A DNA stretch of 64,000 nt, taken from contig CAWJXK010000008.1 in the NCBI GenBank assembly GCA_963846855.1, forward strand, positions 868,001-932,000, given 5' to 3'. Shown here piece by piece: positions 51,857 through 60,479 of the stretch. Both the position numbers and the translations under genes were made by a program. Numbering within the stretch: position 1 is the stretch's first letter; every line of letters begins with the position of its first letter. This stretch comes from CAIWHR01 sp963846855. Lineage in GTDB: Bacteria > Pseudomonadota > Gammaproteobacteria > Burkholderiales > Casimicrobiaceae. The notes under the pieces are model-generated. The model did not search any database, was not told the origin of the DNA, and worked only from the letters and a program-made list of their open reading frames with translations.

Positions 51857-53242
51857 ATGACCAAACTTCGATCGATCTGTTTCGCGACCATGTCCAAACG
51901 GATGCCGAGATGCGTGGGAAGGACGTCCTGGCCCAGAGGGCGATCGGCCGTCGTCATCGCCGCCATTGCATTCGTCCTGACGGGCTGCGCAACCAACCGC
52001 GCGATGATGCCGGCCCCGGTGCTCTATACAGGGGAGAACGCGAGGCCGCTTTTCAACGAATTGTCCAACGACAGTCGCCGACCGCCTCTCGATCTGTTGT
52101 ACATCACCGATCGCGCACGGGCAGAGCGTGCCGATGATGCGCCGTACACGGGGGACCGGTCGCGGTCGATGGCATTCGGATCGGCGATGATCGATTTCGG
52201 CGAAGGCGTCTCCTGGGACGCGCTGGTCAAGGAAAGCACTGCGACGCAACGCGTCAATCCACTGCAGCTCAAGCTCGGGCCGATCACGGAGCTCGGTCGT
52301 TTTCCGGCCATACCGTATGAAGTCGCCGTCGCTCCGGATGGCATAAGACGTGTACCCGCTGTCGTCGGGGCGTTCGAAACTGCGAAACAGCAGCTGCAGG
52401 CCGAGATCGCGAGGCGGCTCGCCATCGCACAGCGCAAGGAAGTCGTGCTGTTCGTACACGGTTACAACAGCAGTTTCGAGAGTGCCGCGCTGACGATGGG
52501 CGAGCTGTGCCATTTCCTGGGGCGGGACTTCGTGTGCGGCATCTTCACGTGGCCCGCCGGCGGACGCCGCGGCATGCTGTTCGGCTATGACTTCGACCGG
52601 GAGTCGGCCGAATACGCGGTCGAGGATCTGGTGAAGGTCATACGCATTGTGGGCCGCACGCCCGGCGTCGAACGCGTACACCTGATCGCGCATAGCCGCG
52701 GCACGGACACACTCGCATCGGCGCTGGCCGAGCTGAGCGTCGAAGCTTACGCACTCCAGAGCTCACCGGACCGCGAGTTTCACATCGGCAACGTTGTCCT
52801 CGTCGCTCCCGATCTTGATGGCGACGTCGCGCTGACCAAGATCTTCAAAGTCTTTTCCGACCCCGACCTGCCGTTCGGCCGGAAAGCGGACCCGGATGCC
52901 GTCATCCCCCCTTCACCTGGCCTCAGGGTGACCTTCTACGTTTCGCCAGACGACAAGGCGCTCGCGACGGCAAGCTGGATGTTCGGCAGCATCGCCCGGC
53001 TCGGTCGAATCGACGCGTCGATGTTCAGCGCTGAACAGATCGAAGCGATGGCGTTGCTGCGCGCGGTCGACATCATCCAGGTCCGCGGAACAACGGACTT
53101 CTTCGGCCACAGCTACTTCATTTCCAATCCGCAGGCAAGCGCCGACATCATTGCGATGCTGCGATACGGTCTGCGGCCCAACGAGCCCGGCCGGCCCCTG
53201 GAACAGATCGCGGGGCCATTCTGGCGCGTGCCCGCGCAATGA
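51857..53242 (+). CDS. DUF900-type alpha/beta-hydrolase lipoprotein
   Basis: A 461-residue protein. The export signal ends VVIAAIAFVLTGCATN, a lipobox, so it is probably anchored at the outer or inner membrane facing the periplasm. The hydrolase domain has VVLFVHGYNSSFESAALTMG (oxyanion turn) and VHLIAHSRGTDTLASAL, where the nucleophile elbow is H-S-R-G rather than the more usual H-S-M-G. LVAPDLDGDV carries the acid region, and FGHSYFISNP the probable catalytic His. The substrate is unknown. ATG 51890 is an alternative start with a shorter signal. It is the fifth gene of the RND cluster. Confidence 0.85.
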   Translation: MTKLRSICFATMSKRMPRCVGRTSWPRGRSAVVIAAIAFVLTGCATNRAMMPAPVLYTGENARPLFNELSNDSRRPPLDLLYITDRARAERADDAPYTGDRSRSMAFGSAMIDFGEGVSWDALVKESTATQRVNPLQLKLGPITELGRFPAIPYEVAVAPDGIRRVPAVVGAFETAKQQLQAEIARRLAIAQRKEVVLFVHGYNSSFESAALTMGELCHFLGRDFVCGIFTWPAGGRRGMLFGYDFDRESAEYAVEDLVKVIRIVGRTPGVERVHLIAHSRGTDTLASALAELSVEAYALQSSPDREFHIGNVVLVAPDLDGDVALTKIFKVFSDPDLPFGRKADPDAVIPPSPGLRVTFYVSPDDKALATASWMFGSIARLGRIDASMFSAEQIEAMALLRAVDIIQVRGTTDFFGHSYFISNPQASADIIAMLRYGLRPNEPGRPLEQIAGPFWRVPAQ

Positions 53243-53276
53243 CGGCATGCACGTTACGGAAAGCGAAAACGAGAAC

Positions 53277-53414
53277 ATGCATCAAACATACAAGTCACCA
53301 ACTCGGCTGAGGCGTTATCGCGCGAGTGGCGATTCATGGCATGCCATAAATTTTGTCAGAGGCGTCCTGATAGGCGGCGTCATCGTGCTCCTCGTAGGGT
53401 TAATGATCGCCTGA
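53277..53414 (+). CDS. Small single-pass membrane protein
   Basis: A 45-residue protein, basic at the N-terminus (RLRRYRASG) with one C-terminal membrane helix (GVLIGGVIVLLVGLMIA). The in-frame ATG 53247 would add ten residues. It lies between the hydrolase and the AI-2E-family gene on the same strand. Short proteins of this shape often modify transporters or signal stress, but there is no evidence of function here. Confidence 0.5.
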   Translation: MHQTYKSPTRLRRYRASGDSWHAINFVRGVLIGGVIVLLVGLMIA

Positions 53415-53551
53415 TCCTCGGCATGGTTGCAATGATGCCGATGAGCTACCTCACGCGGACAGAAACAGAGGCTAGGTGCCCGAACGTGTGCAACCGAGCG
53501 TGGCCGCGGCGGCGGAGCGGCTCATCCTGCGTCAACCAAGGAACGAACCGC

Positions 53552-54721
53552 ATGCAACGTGTGACTGACAGGGCAACGCCAGTAGTGCCGAAGATGATGT
53601 CCCTAAAGCTGCCGCCGGGGTGGCTCTATGGCGGTCTGATCGTCGCCCTGTCGGCTTGGATCCTGCACGGCTTTCTCCAGGCGATGCTCGCTGCGTGCGT
53701 AACCGCAATCGCGAGCTGGCCGCTCTACACCCGCTTTGCGGCCCGTCTGCCGCGGCGCATCGGCCGCAATTCGAAATCACTGATGTTCACGCTCGCGATG
53801 ACGGTATTCGTGTTGGCACCGTTGATGTTTGCGTTTGGCGCGCTGCTCACCGAAGCGCACGCGCTGCTAGTGGAGATCGCCGCCGCCGACAAGATAGGAA
53901 TCGTCGCTCCTAAGTGGCTGGAGAACGCGCCATTGGTCGGACCGTGGCTCGCCGCGCGTTGGCAAAGTCAGCTCGCCTTTCCAGACGCGCTTATGACGTG
54001 GACCCAGCGGACCGACGCGGCTGCACTCCTTGGGTGGGCGCAGTCGCTCGGACAATTCATGGTGCGGCACGCGTTCATCATCCTGTTCACGATCCTGTTG
54101 TTGTTCTTCCTGTATCAGCAGGGTGAATCGCTGGAGGAGGGCTTCAGGCGAGTCCTTCATCGCAGCATAGGCGAACACGCCGACAGTTATGTCGACCTCG
54201 CCACGCGGGCCGTGCGCGCCTCCGTGAATAGCATGCTGGTCGTGGCTCTCTTTGATGGCTTCGCAAGCGGCGTCGCGTATGCGATCGCCGGTGTGCCGCA
54301 CGCCGCTGTGTGGGCTGCGATTACCGGTTTGCTCGCGCTGGTCCCGTTTCTCGGATATGCGGCAGTCGGTGCATTGACCCTCCAGCTCGCTATGACGGTC
54401 ACCGGCACGCCTCCAGTTCTCGCATTAGGACTGGGTTGCTTGATCCTGTTCTGCGGCGACAAGGTCGTCCGGCCGGTCGTCGCGCGTCACGGAATTCGCT
54501 TGCGCTTCGTCTGGATCCTCATGGGTTGCCTTGGCGGTTTTGAGGCGCTGGGGCTTATCGGTTTGGTGATCGGTCCGGTGGTCCTTACGCTCGCAAGGGA
54601 ACTGTGGGAGCAGCGTGTTCGCGATCTCTCTGTGGCCGATACCCCCGAGGAGCGTCACGCCCGTGATGGCGGCGCCCGCAATCTTCACCGAAATACTCAC
54701 GCAATGCAGACGTTTCGCTGA
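53552..54721 (+). CDS. AI-2E family transporter (PerM/TqsA-like)
   Basis: A 389-residue membrane protein with about eight helices, for example LIVALSAWILHGFLQAMLAA, FIILFTILLLFFLYQQGESL and GLGCLILFCGDKVVRPVV. The family-typical C-terminal half contains GLLALVPFLGYAAVGALTLQ and GPVVLTLARELWEQ. Members range from quorum-signal exporters to Na+/H+ antiporters, so the substrate is open. The start at 53552 follows AAGGAA. The C-terminal ~30 residues after LARELWEQ are polar and end (QTFR) inside a copy of the two-part motif. Confidence 0.88.
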   Translation: MQRVTDRATPVVPKMMSLKLPPGWLYGGLIVALSAWILHGFLQAMLAACVTAIASWPLYTRFAARLPRRIGRNSKSLMFTLAMTVFVLAPLMFAFGALLTEAHALLVEIAAADKIGIVAPKWLENAPLVGPWLAARWQSQLAFPDALMTWTQRTDAAALLGWAQSLGQFMVRHAFIILFTILLLFFLYQQGESLEEGFRRVLHRSIGEHADSYVDLATRAVRASVNSMLVVALFDGFASGVAYAIAGVPHAAVWAAITGLLALVPFLGYAAVGALTLQLAMTVTGTPPVLALGLGCLILFCGDKVVRPVVARHGIRLRFVWILMGCLGGFEALGLIGLVIGPVVLTLARELWEQRVRDLSVADTPEERHARDGGARNLHRNTHAMQTFR

Positions 54722-54749
54722 CGACTCTACAGGCGCAAGGCCCTAACCT
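54709..54749 (+). promoter_or_regulatory. Two-part promoter-like motif, copy 4 (before the DUF3141 operon)
   Basis: Box 1 is GACGTTTCGCTGAC (54709-54722, 14/14), then GACTC and 13 nt, then box 2 CCCTAACCT (54741-54749, 6/9). The ATG at 54791 follows after 41 nt. It overlaps the end of the AI-2E-family gene. Confidence 0.72.
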
Positions 54750-54790
54750 GAGCGTATGGCATCCCTGCACATTCAAGAAAGAAAGGCACC

Positions 54791-57184
54791 ATGAGCAATT
54801 TGGCTAGACAACTTTCACAGAGCCACGACGTTTCCGCGAAGGTCGCGCAGCTGCTGCGGAACCGCACGAAGCTCGCGATGGAGCGCTTCAACGAGCGGGC
54901 GCAACAGGCTCGGAAGCAGATCGCCGGGTTGATGACGAATCCGACGCTGCTTTGGGAACTCTGGACTGGCGGCGCGCGATACGGCGTCGACGCTGCGCAG
55001 CGCTCCATCCTGTTCTGGGACACGCTGCGCCAACGCGGCAACAACTTCCTCGAGCACGAGCGGCAAGGATTGCCGCCGGTGCTGCGCTTCGACTACGAAA
55101 TCGTAATGGACGGGCGCTCGTTCAAGCGTCCGGTCAACTACGCGCTGCTGCGCATCGTGCCGCCAGAGGGCGTCATAGTAGATGCCAAGCGCCGCCCGTA
55201 CGTGATCATCGACCCGCGCGGCGGCCACGGTCCCGGCATCGGCGGCTTCAAGGATGATTCCCAGGTCGGGGTCGCACTGCACGCCGGGCATCCCGTGTAC
55301 TTCGTCATCTTCTTTCCGAATCCCGAGCCGGGACAAACACTGCCCGACGTATGCAACGCCGAGCGCGAGTTCGTGCATCGCGTGCGCGAGCTTCATCCGG
55401 ATGCCCCGAAGCCGGGAATCGTAGGCAACTGCCAGGCCGGCTGGGCGGCGATGATGCTGGCCGCTGCCAATCCCGATGACACCGGACCGATCGTGATCGT
55501 CGGTGCGCCGATGTCCTACTGGGGCGGCGCCTGGAGCGAGGGCGAGGGAGACAATCCGATGCGCTATGCCGGAGGGCTGCTCGGCGGCACCTGGCTCGCC
55601 TCACTTACGTCCGACCTCGGCGCAGGCACGTTCGACGGCGCCCATCTGGTGCAGAACTTCGAGAACCTCAATCCGGCCAACACGTTCTGGAACAAGTACT
55701 ACCAGGTGTTCGCCAACGTCGACACCGAGACACAGCGCTTCCTCGAGTTCGAGCGCTGGTGGGGTGGTTATTACCTGCTCAATCGCGAAGAGATCGAGTG
55801 GATCACGCAAAACCTCTTCGTCGGGAACAAGGTGTGGTCAGGCGCCGTCGACGGGGGACCGAGCAAGGGTTTCGACCTGCGTGACATCAAGGTGCCAATC
55901 GTCTTGTTCGCTTCGGCGGGCGACAACATCACGCCGCCGCAGCAGGCCTTCAACTGGGTTGCCGACGTGTATGGCAGCACCGAGGAAATCAAGGCCCGTG
56001 GGCAGGTGATCGTCGGCCTGATGCACGAGAACGTCGGCCACCTTGGCATCTTCGTCTCCGGCAACGTCGCGAAGAAGGAGGGAGCTCAGATCGCGTCGGT
56101 GCTGAAGTCGATCGAGGCGCTGCCACCGGGCCTGTACGGGATGCAGATCGCGGAACACAAGGATCGCAGCGGCAAATCGGCGTACGAAGTGAGCTTCGTC
56201 GAGTTGCGTCTGGAAGACATCACTGCGCGATTGAATCGCTTCAAACGCGCAGATGAGCGGCCATTCGAAGTCGTGAAGGCGGTCTCGGAGTTCAATCAGC
56301 GCGCGTACGAGCTCTTCGGACGCCCGCTGGTACAAGCAGTGTCGAACGAGTACGCCGCGAAGCTCGCGCGCGAGCTGCACCCGCTGCGTTTGCAGCGGTG
56401 GTCGATCTCGGACCTCAATCCCTGGCTAGGGTGGATCGCGCCGACTGCGGAGTCAGTGAAGCAACATCGTCACGCGCTCGGGCCAGACGATCCGGCTCGC
56501 AAGCTTGAGGCGGCGATGGCGGAGCTGACAAGCGCTTCCCTCGATTGCTATCGCGCATTGCGCGACGCGGCAGCCGAAGCTTCCTTCTTCCAAATCTATG
56601 GCAATTTGTTCGCCGTCTACCTCGACGACGAGCAATTTACCGAGGTGGCGGCTCTGCCGGCCGACCCGCGCGAGCTTTCGTTCGTGAAGAAGATACTGGC
56701 TTCGATCGACAAAGGCGGATACGCGGAGGCGCTCGCCCGTGTTGCCTTCCTGATGGCTCACAAAGACGAGCCCCTCCCGCTTTCCCGGCTGCACCTCGCG
56801 CAGGAGCTGATTGAAGAGTACCGAGAATTCCTGCCCGAGCTCGCACCCGACGAGGCACGCCGTATCGGCGGCGAGCAGGAGATCATCGCGCGCTACGAGC
56901 AGGAGAAGGCGGTCGAGGCTCTGCCGTTGCTGCTGGCCAACTCGCGAGATCGGGATCGCCTGCTTACCCTGCTGGAGCGCGTGCTTGCCGACAAGCGGGT
57001 GCAGCGCATCCAGCCGTCGGCCGAGCAGAAAGCGATGCTCGCGCGCATCCGCCGGGTGCTACGCGCCGTGGAGCGTCGGCCGGCCGGGTCGCGGCGCGGT
57101 TCTCGGCTGACCGCGCGCAGCGCTCGGGGCACGATTGCCAAGCCGCGCGGCGCGCTGGCGAAGAAGACCGCGGGAGCACGTTAG
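54791..57184 (+). CDS. DUF3141 alpha/beta-hydrolase-like protein (PhaC-like)
   Basis: A 797-residue cytoplasmic protein. An N-terminal helical region (~1-85) resembles PHA-synthase-associated leaders. An alpha/beta-hydrolase core follows: YVIIDPRGGHGPGIGGFKDD, GIVGNCQAGWAAMMLAAANP (nucleophile elbow G-N-C-Q-A-G, with Cys as in PHA synthases) and PIVLFASAGDNITPPQQAF (acid). A long helical C-terminal part ends in a Lys/Arg/Ala-rich tail (from ~765) that might bind DNA or polymer. Family members sit beside pta, ackA and fabI, as here; the reaction is not established. It heads the operon, two bases before pta. Confidence 0.88.
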   Translation: MSNLARQLSQSHDVSAKVAQLLRNRTKLAMERFNERAQQARKQIAGLMTNPTLLWELWTGGARYGVDAAQRSILFWDTLRQRGNNFLEHERQGLPPVLRFDYEIVMDGRSFKRPVNYALLRIVPPEGVIVDAKRRPYVIIDPRGGHGPGIGGFKDDSQVGVALHAGHPVYFVIFFPNPEPGQTLPDVCNAEREFVHRVRELHPDAPKPGIVGNCQAGWAAMMLAAANPDDTGPIVIVGAPMSYWGGAWSEGEGDNPMRYAGGLLGGTWLASLTSDLGAGTFDGAHLVQNFENLNPANTFWNKYYQVFANVDTETQRFLEFERWWGGYYLLNREEIEWITQNLFVGNKVWSGAVDGGPSKGFDLRDIKVPIVLFASAGDNITPPQQAFNWVADVYGSTEEIKARGQVIVGLMHENVGHLGIFVSGNVAKKEGAQIASVLKSIEALPPGLYGMQIAEHKDRSGKSAYEVSFVELRLEDITARLNRFKRADERPFEVVKAVSEFNQRAYELFGRPLVQAVSNEYAAKLARELHPLRLQRWSISDLNPWLGWIAPTAESVKQHRHALGPDDPARKLEAAMAELTSASLDCYRALRDAAAEASFFQIYGNLFAVYLDDEQFTEVAALPADPRELSFVKKILASIDKGGYAEALARVAFLMAHKDEPLPLSRLHLAQELIEEYREFLPELAPDEARRIGGEQEIIARYEQEKAVEALPLLLANSRDRDRLLTLLERVLADKRVQRIQPSAEQKAMLARIRRVLRAVERRPAGSRRGSRLTARSARGTIAKPRGALAKKTAGAR

Positions 57185-57185
57185 G

Positions 57186-58187
57186 ATGCTTGCGCAAGAG
57201 CAGAAGGCGATGCCTGGCGTGGAGGCCGTGGCGGACGAGCCCGGGACGGCGCGCGCCCACGAGAAGTATCAGCGCCTCATTGACGATTGCAAGTCGCTGC
57301 CACCGACGCCAACCGCAGTCGTGCATCCGTGTGACCAGACCTCGTTGCAGGGCGCGGTCGACGCGGCTCGGATGGGCCTCATCGCCCCGATCCTGGTCGG
57401 CCCGCGCACGCGCATCGAGGAGGTGGCCAGGCAGAACAAGATCGACATCTCGGGGTTGCCTATCGTCGACACGCCCTTCAGCCACGCCTCTGCCGAAAAG
57501 GCGGTCGATCTCGTCCGCGAGGGCAAGGCCGAGGCGCTGATGAAGGGGAGCCTTCACACCGACGAGCTGATGGGCGCCGTTGTTCGACGCGAATCAGGGC
57601 TGCGCACCGCGCGTCGCGTCAGCCACTGCTTCGTGATGGATGTGCCGAGCTATGCGGAACCGCTCATCGTGACCGATGCGGCGGTGAACATCGCGCCTAC
57701 GCTGGAGGAGAAGGTCGACATCATCCAGAACGCGATCGATCTCGCGCATGCGCTCGGGTACCCGGCGGTGCGCGTGGCGATACTCTCCGCAATGGAGACC
57801 GTCAACCCGAGGGTGCCCTCGACCGTGGAGGCCGGGGCGCTGTGCAAGATGGCCGACCGCGGGCAGATCACCGGCGCAATTCTCGACGGACCGCTCGCGC
57901 TCGACAATGCGATCAGCCTGGAGTCGGTGAAGATCAAGAAGATCGAGTCCCCCGTTGCGGGCCGCGCCAACGTGTTGGTCGTCCCCGATCTCGAAGCCGG
58001 CAACATGCTGGCGAAAAGCCTGTCGTTCCTCGCGGGCGCCGACGCGGCGGGCATCGTGCTCGGAGCGCGCGTACCCATCATCCTCACGAGCCGGGCCGAC
58101 TCGCTGCTGACGCGCCTCGCATCCTGCGCGGTGGCCGTGCTGGTCGCGAAGGCTCGCCGCGAAGCGAGCACGAAAGCGGTGGCGTGA
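57186..58187 (+). CDS. pta: Phosphate acetyl/butyryltransferase
   Basis: A 333-residue phosphotransacylase (acyl-CoA + Pi to acyl-phosphate + CoA). Family motifs are LVGPRTRIEEVARQ, EALMKGSLHTDELMGAVV, RRVSHCFVMDVPSYAEP, ILSAMETVNPRVPST and AGADAAGIVLGARVPIILTS. In many genomes this gene is fused to an MaoC-like enoyl-CoA hydratase domain; here only the transferase part is present. It belongs to the operon with DUF3141, ackA and fabI. With acetate kinase it makes ATP from acyl-CoA, useful when respiration is limited. Acetyl- versus butyryl-CoA preference cannot be read from sequence. Confidence 0.92.
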   Translation: MLAQEQKAMPGVEAVADEPGTARAHEKYQRLIDDCKSLPPTPTAVVHPCDQTSLQGAVDAARMGLIAPILVGPRTRIEEVARQNKIDISGLPIVDTPFSHASAEKAVDLVREGKAEALMKGSLHTDELMGAVVRRESGLRTARRVSHCFVMDVPSYAEPLIVTDAAVNIAPTLEEKVDIIQNAIDLAHALGYPAVRVAILSAMETVNPRVPSTVEAGALCKMADRGQITGAILDGPLALDNAISLESVKIKKIESPVAGRANVLVVPDLEAGNMLAKSLSFLAGADAAGIVLGARVPIILTSRADSLLTRLASCAVAVLVAKARREASTKAVA

Positions 58188-58188
58188 C

Positions 58189-59391
58189 GTGTCCGATGCG
58201 ATCGCCGTTCTCAATGCAGGCTCCTCCAGCCTGAAATTCTCGCTCTTCGCCGAGCGTGGCAATGCGCTCGAGCTGACCTTGCGCGGACAAATCGAAGGTC
58301 TCCACACCGCGCCGCGTTTCGTCGCCAAGGATCGGCACGGGAATACCCTCGGCGAGAAGTCCTGGGCCGGCGGCGTCAGGGTTGGGTACGAGGGCGCGCT
58401 TGATCACCTGATTGCCTTCCTGCGTTCGGAGCTCGGCCAGCAGCGCCTGACAGGAGTCGGGCACCGCGTCGTTCACGGCGGGCTCGAATACAGCCGACCG
58501 GTTCGGGTCGACACGGCGGTGCTGTTGGCGCTGGAGAAGTACGTTCCGCACGCACCTCTGCACCAGCCGCACAACCTGGCTCTGATCCGCGCCTTGCTGG
58601 AACGCGCGCCGGAGCTGCCTCAGGTCGCTTGCTTCGACACCGCATTCCACCGTGCCCAGCCCGACGTGGCACAGACGTTTGCACTCCCGCGGTCCATCAC
58701 CGATCGCGGCGTAAGACGCTATGGATTCCACGGACTCTCCTACGAGTACATTGCGCAGGCTTTGCCCGCCTACGACGCCAAAGCCGCCGCCGGCAGGATC
58801 GTCGCGCTGCACCTTGGCAACGGTTCCAGCATGTGCGCTATGACGAACGGCCGCAGTGTCGCGAGCACGATGGGCTTCACAGCGGTCGACGGCCTGCCGA
58901 TGGGCACGAGGTGCGGCAGCGTGGACCCGGGCGTGATCCTCTACCTTCTCGACGAGCTCAAGATGGACGCACGCGGAATCGAGAAGCTCATCTATCAGCA
59001 GTCGGGCCTGCTCGGCGTATCGGGCATTTCCAGCGACATGCGCGTCCTGCTCGAAAGCGACAAGCCCGGTGCGACGGCCGCGATCGATCTCTACGTTTAC
59101 CGAATTGGCCGTGAGCTGGGCTCCCTCGCGGCTGCACTCGGCGGGCTGGACGCCGTCGTATTCACGGCCGGGATCGGCGAGAACAGCGCGTACCTGCGCG
59201 AGCGGGTGTGCCGCGATGCTCGCTGGTTGGGGATCGAGCTCGACGCCTCGGCAAACGCGGCCGGCAGCCCGCGCGTCAGTTCCGGGGCAAGCGGCGTCTC
59301 GGTCTGGGTAATCCCGACCAACGAAGAGCTGATGATCGCGCGGCACACGCAGACGTTGCTCGCGCGCGCCGACATGCCGCTGTCGGGCTGA
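58189..59391 (+). CDS. ackA: Acetate kinase
   Basis: A 400-residue acetate/propionate kinase. Motifs are LNAGSSSLKFSLF (phosphate 1), GHRVVHGGLEYSRPV, RRYGFHGLSYEYIAQ (catalytic region), IVALHLGNGSSMCAM (phosphate 2), DGLPMGTRCGSVDPGVI and VFTAGIGENSAYLRE (adenosine). It starts with GTG one base after the pta stop, so the two are tightly coupled. Together they complete acyl-CoA to acyl-phosphate to ATP. Confidence 0.95.
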   Translation: MSDAIAVLNAGSSSLKFSLFAERGNALELTLRGQIEGLHTAPRFVAKDRHGNTLGEKSWAGGVRVGYEGALDHLIAFLRSELGQQRLTGVGHRVVHGGLEYSRPVRVDTAVLLALEKYVPHAPLHQPHNLALIRALLERAPELPQVACFDTAFHRAQPDVAQTFALPRSITDRGVRRYGFHGLSYEYIAQALPAYDAKAAAGRIVALHLGNGSSMCAMTNGRSVASTMGFTAVDGLPMGTRCGSVDPGVILYLLDELKMDARGIEKLIYQQSGLLGVSGISSDMRVLLESDKPGATAAIDLYVYRIGRELGSLAAALGGLDAVVFTAGIGENSAYLRERVCRDARWLGIELDASANAAGSPRVSSGASGVSVWVIPTNEELMIARHTQTLLARADMPLSG

Positions 59392-59484
59392 CGTCGCAGC
59401 CAAGGGTTCCACCAAGAAACGACCGACGCAGAATTTGTGGCACCGCCGCACTTGCCGCAGATGCAGATCCAGGAGACCAAGAAA

Positions 59485-60267
59485 ATGACCGTCGAAATTC
59501 CGCCGCCTGTGCTCAAAGGCGCCAGAGCGCTCGTCGTCGGCGTGGCGAACCAGTATTCGATTGCCTATGGATGTGCGAAGGCGTTCCGTGAGCTGGGCGC
59601 CGAGCTCGCGATCACCTATGTCAACGAGAAGACGAAGACCTACGTCGAGCCGCTCGCGAAAGAGCTCGGCGCACCGATCTTCATGCCGCTCGATGTCGCC
59701 ACGCCGGGCATGCTCGAGGCGGTGTTCGACAGGATCACCAAGGACTGGGGCCGGCTCGACATCCTTGTCCACTCGATCGCCTACGCGCCGAAGGGCGACT
59801 TGCAGGGGCCGCTCCTCGATTGTTCCGCCGAGGGCTTCAAGCTGGCGATGGACATTTCCTGCCATTCGTTCGTGCGCATGGCGCGACTGGCGGCTCCCTT
59901 GATGAAAAACGGCGGATCCATGTTCGCGATGAGCTATCACGGAGCCAACAAGGTCGTGCCCAACTACAACGTAATGGGTCCTGTGAAAGCGGCGCTCGAG
60001 GCGGCGTGCCGTTATCTCGCCTTCGAGCTCGGCGGCAAGGGCATACGAGTGCACGCGATTTCGCCCGGGCCGCTCAAGACGCGCGCCGCGTCCTCGCTCA
60101 AGGACTTCGATCTGCTCCTGACCGGGGCCGCACAGCGCGCGCCGATTGGCGAGCTGGTCGACATCATGGACGTCGGCTTCACTTGCGCATTCCTTGCCAC
60201 GCCCTACGCGCGTCGACTGTCCGGTGCAACGCAGTACGTCGACGGCGGCGTGAACATCATGGCTTGA
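59485..60267 (+). CDS. fabI: Enoyl-ACP reductase FabI (NADH-dependent)
   Basis: A 260-residue FabI-type reductase. The cofactor loop is VVGVANQYSIAYGCAKAF, the region after it is ITYVNEKTKTYVEPLA, and the catalytic Tyr-x6-Lys lies in NYNVMGPVKAALEAACRY. VHAISPGPLKTRAASSLKDF is the substrate loop, and SGATQYVDGGVNIMA the end. The start at 59485 follows AGGAGA. FabI normally completes fatty-acid elongation; this copy, linked to pta/ackA/DUF3141, may be a second, condition-specific isoform. That is inferred from context. Confidence 0.93.
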   Translation: MTVEIPPPVLKGARALVVGVANQYSIAYGCAKAFRELGAELAITYVNEKTKTYVEPLAKELGAPIFMPLDVATPGMLEAVFDRITKDWGRLDILVHSIAYAPKGDLQGPLLDCSAEGFKLAMDISCHSFVRMARLAAPLMKNGGSMFAMSYHGANKVVPNYNVMGPVKAALEAACRYLAFELGGKGIRVHAISPGPLKTRAASSLKDFDLLLTGAAQRAPIGELVDIMDVGFTCAFLATPYARRLSGATQYVDGGVNIMA

Positions 60268-60366
60268 AGTCCGCAAGAGGCTCGAGTTTTCTCTCCTAGA
60301 CGCCCGGATGGCACGCGGGTCCAATTTGACGGCTTAGGCTCGCCTATCGAAATCCGACAGATTCGC

Positions 60367-60407
60367 GACGTTTCGCTGACGACTCGGATCACGCAAAGCG
60401 CTACGCT
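60367..60407 (+). promoter_or_regulatory. Two-part promoter-like motif, copy 5 (before the glycine-zipper unit)
   Basis: This is the most complete copy: box 1 GACGTTTCGCTGAC (60367-60380), GACTC, 13 nt, box 2 CGCTACGCT (60399-60407). The nearest ATG (60452) follows after 44 nt, and the more protein-like ATG 60480 after 72 nt. The rest of the gap 60268-60451 shows nothing else. Confidence 0.75.
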
Positions 60408-60479
60408 CACGGTGTCTTGTCAACCCGACCGCCAAGTCAAGCGCAAGCGCGATGAAAATCGGCGGACGCCAACCTAACC

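Noticed and set aside
58084..60324. A 746-codon open frame on the minus strand opposite ackA and fabI.
   Set aside because: It is Arg/His/Val-rich with no domains and is exactly antisense to two well-supported enzymes. This is the usual GC-rich shadow effect.
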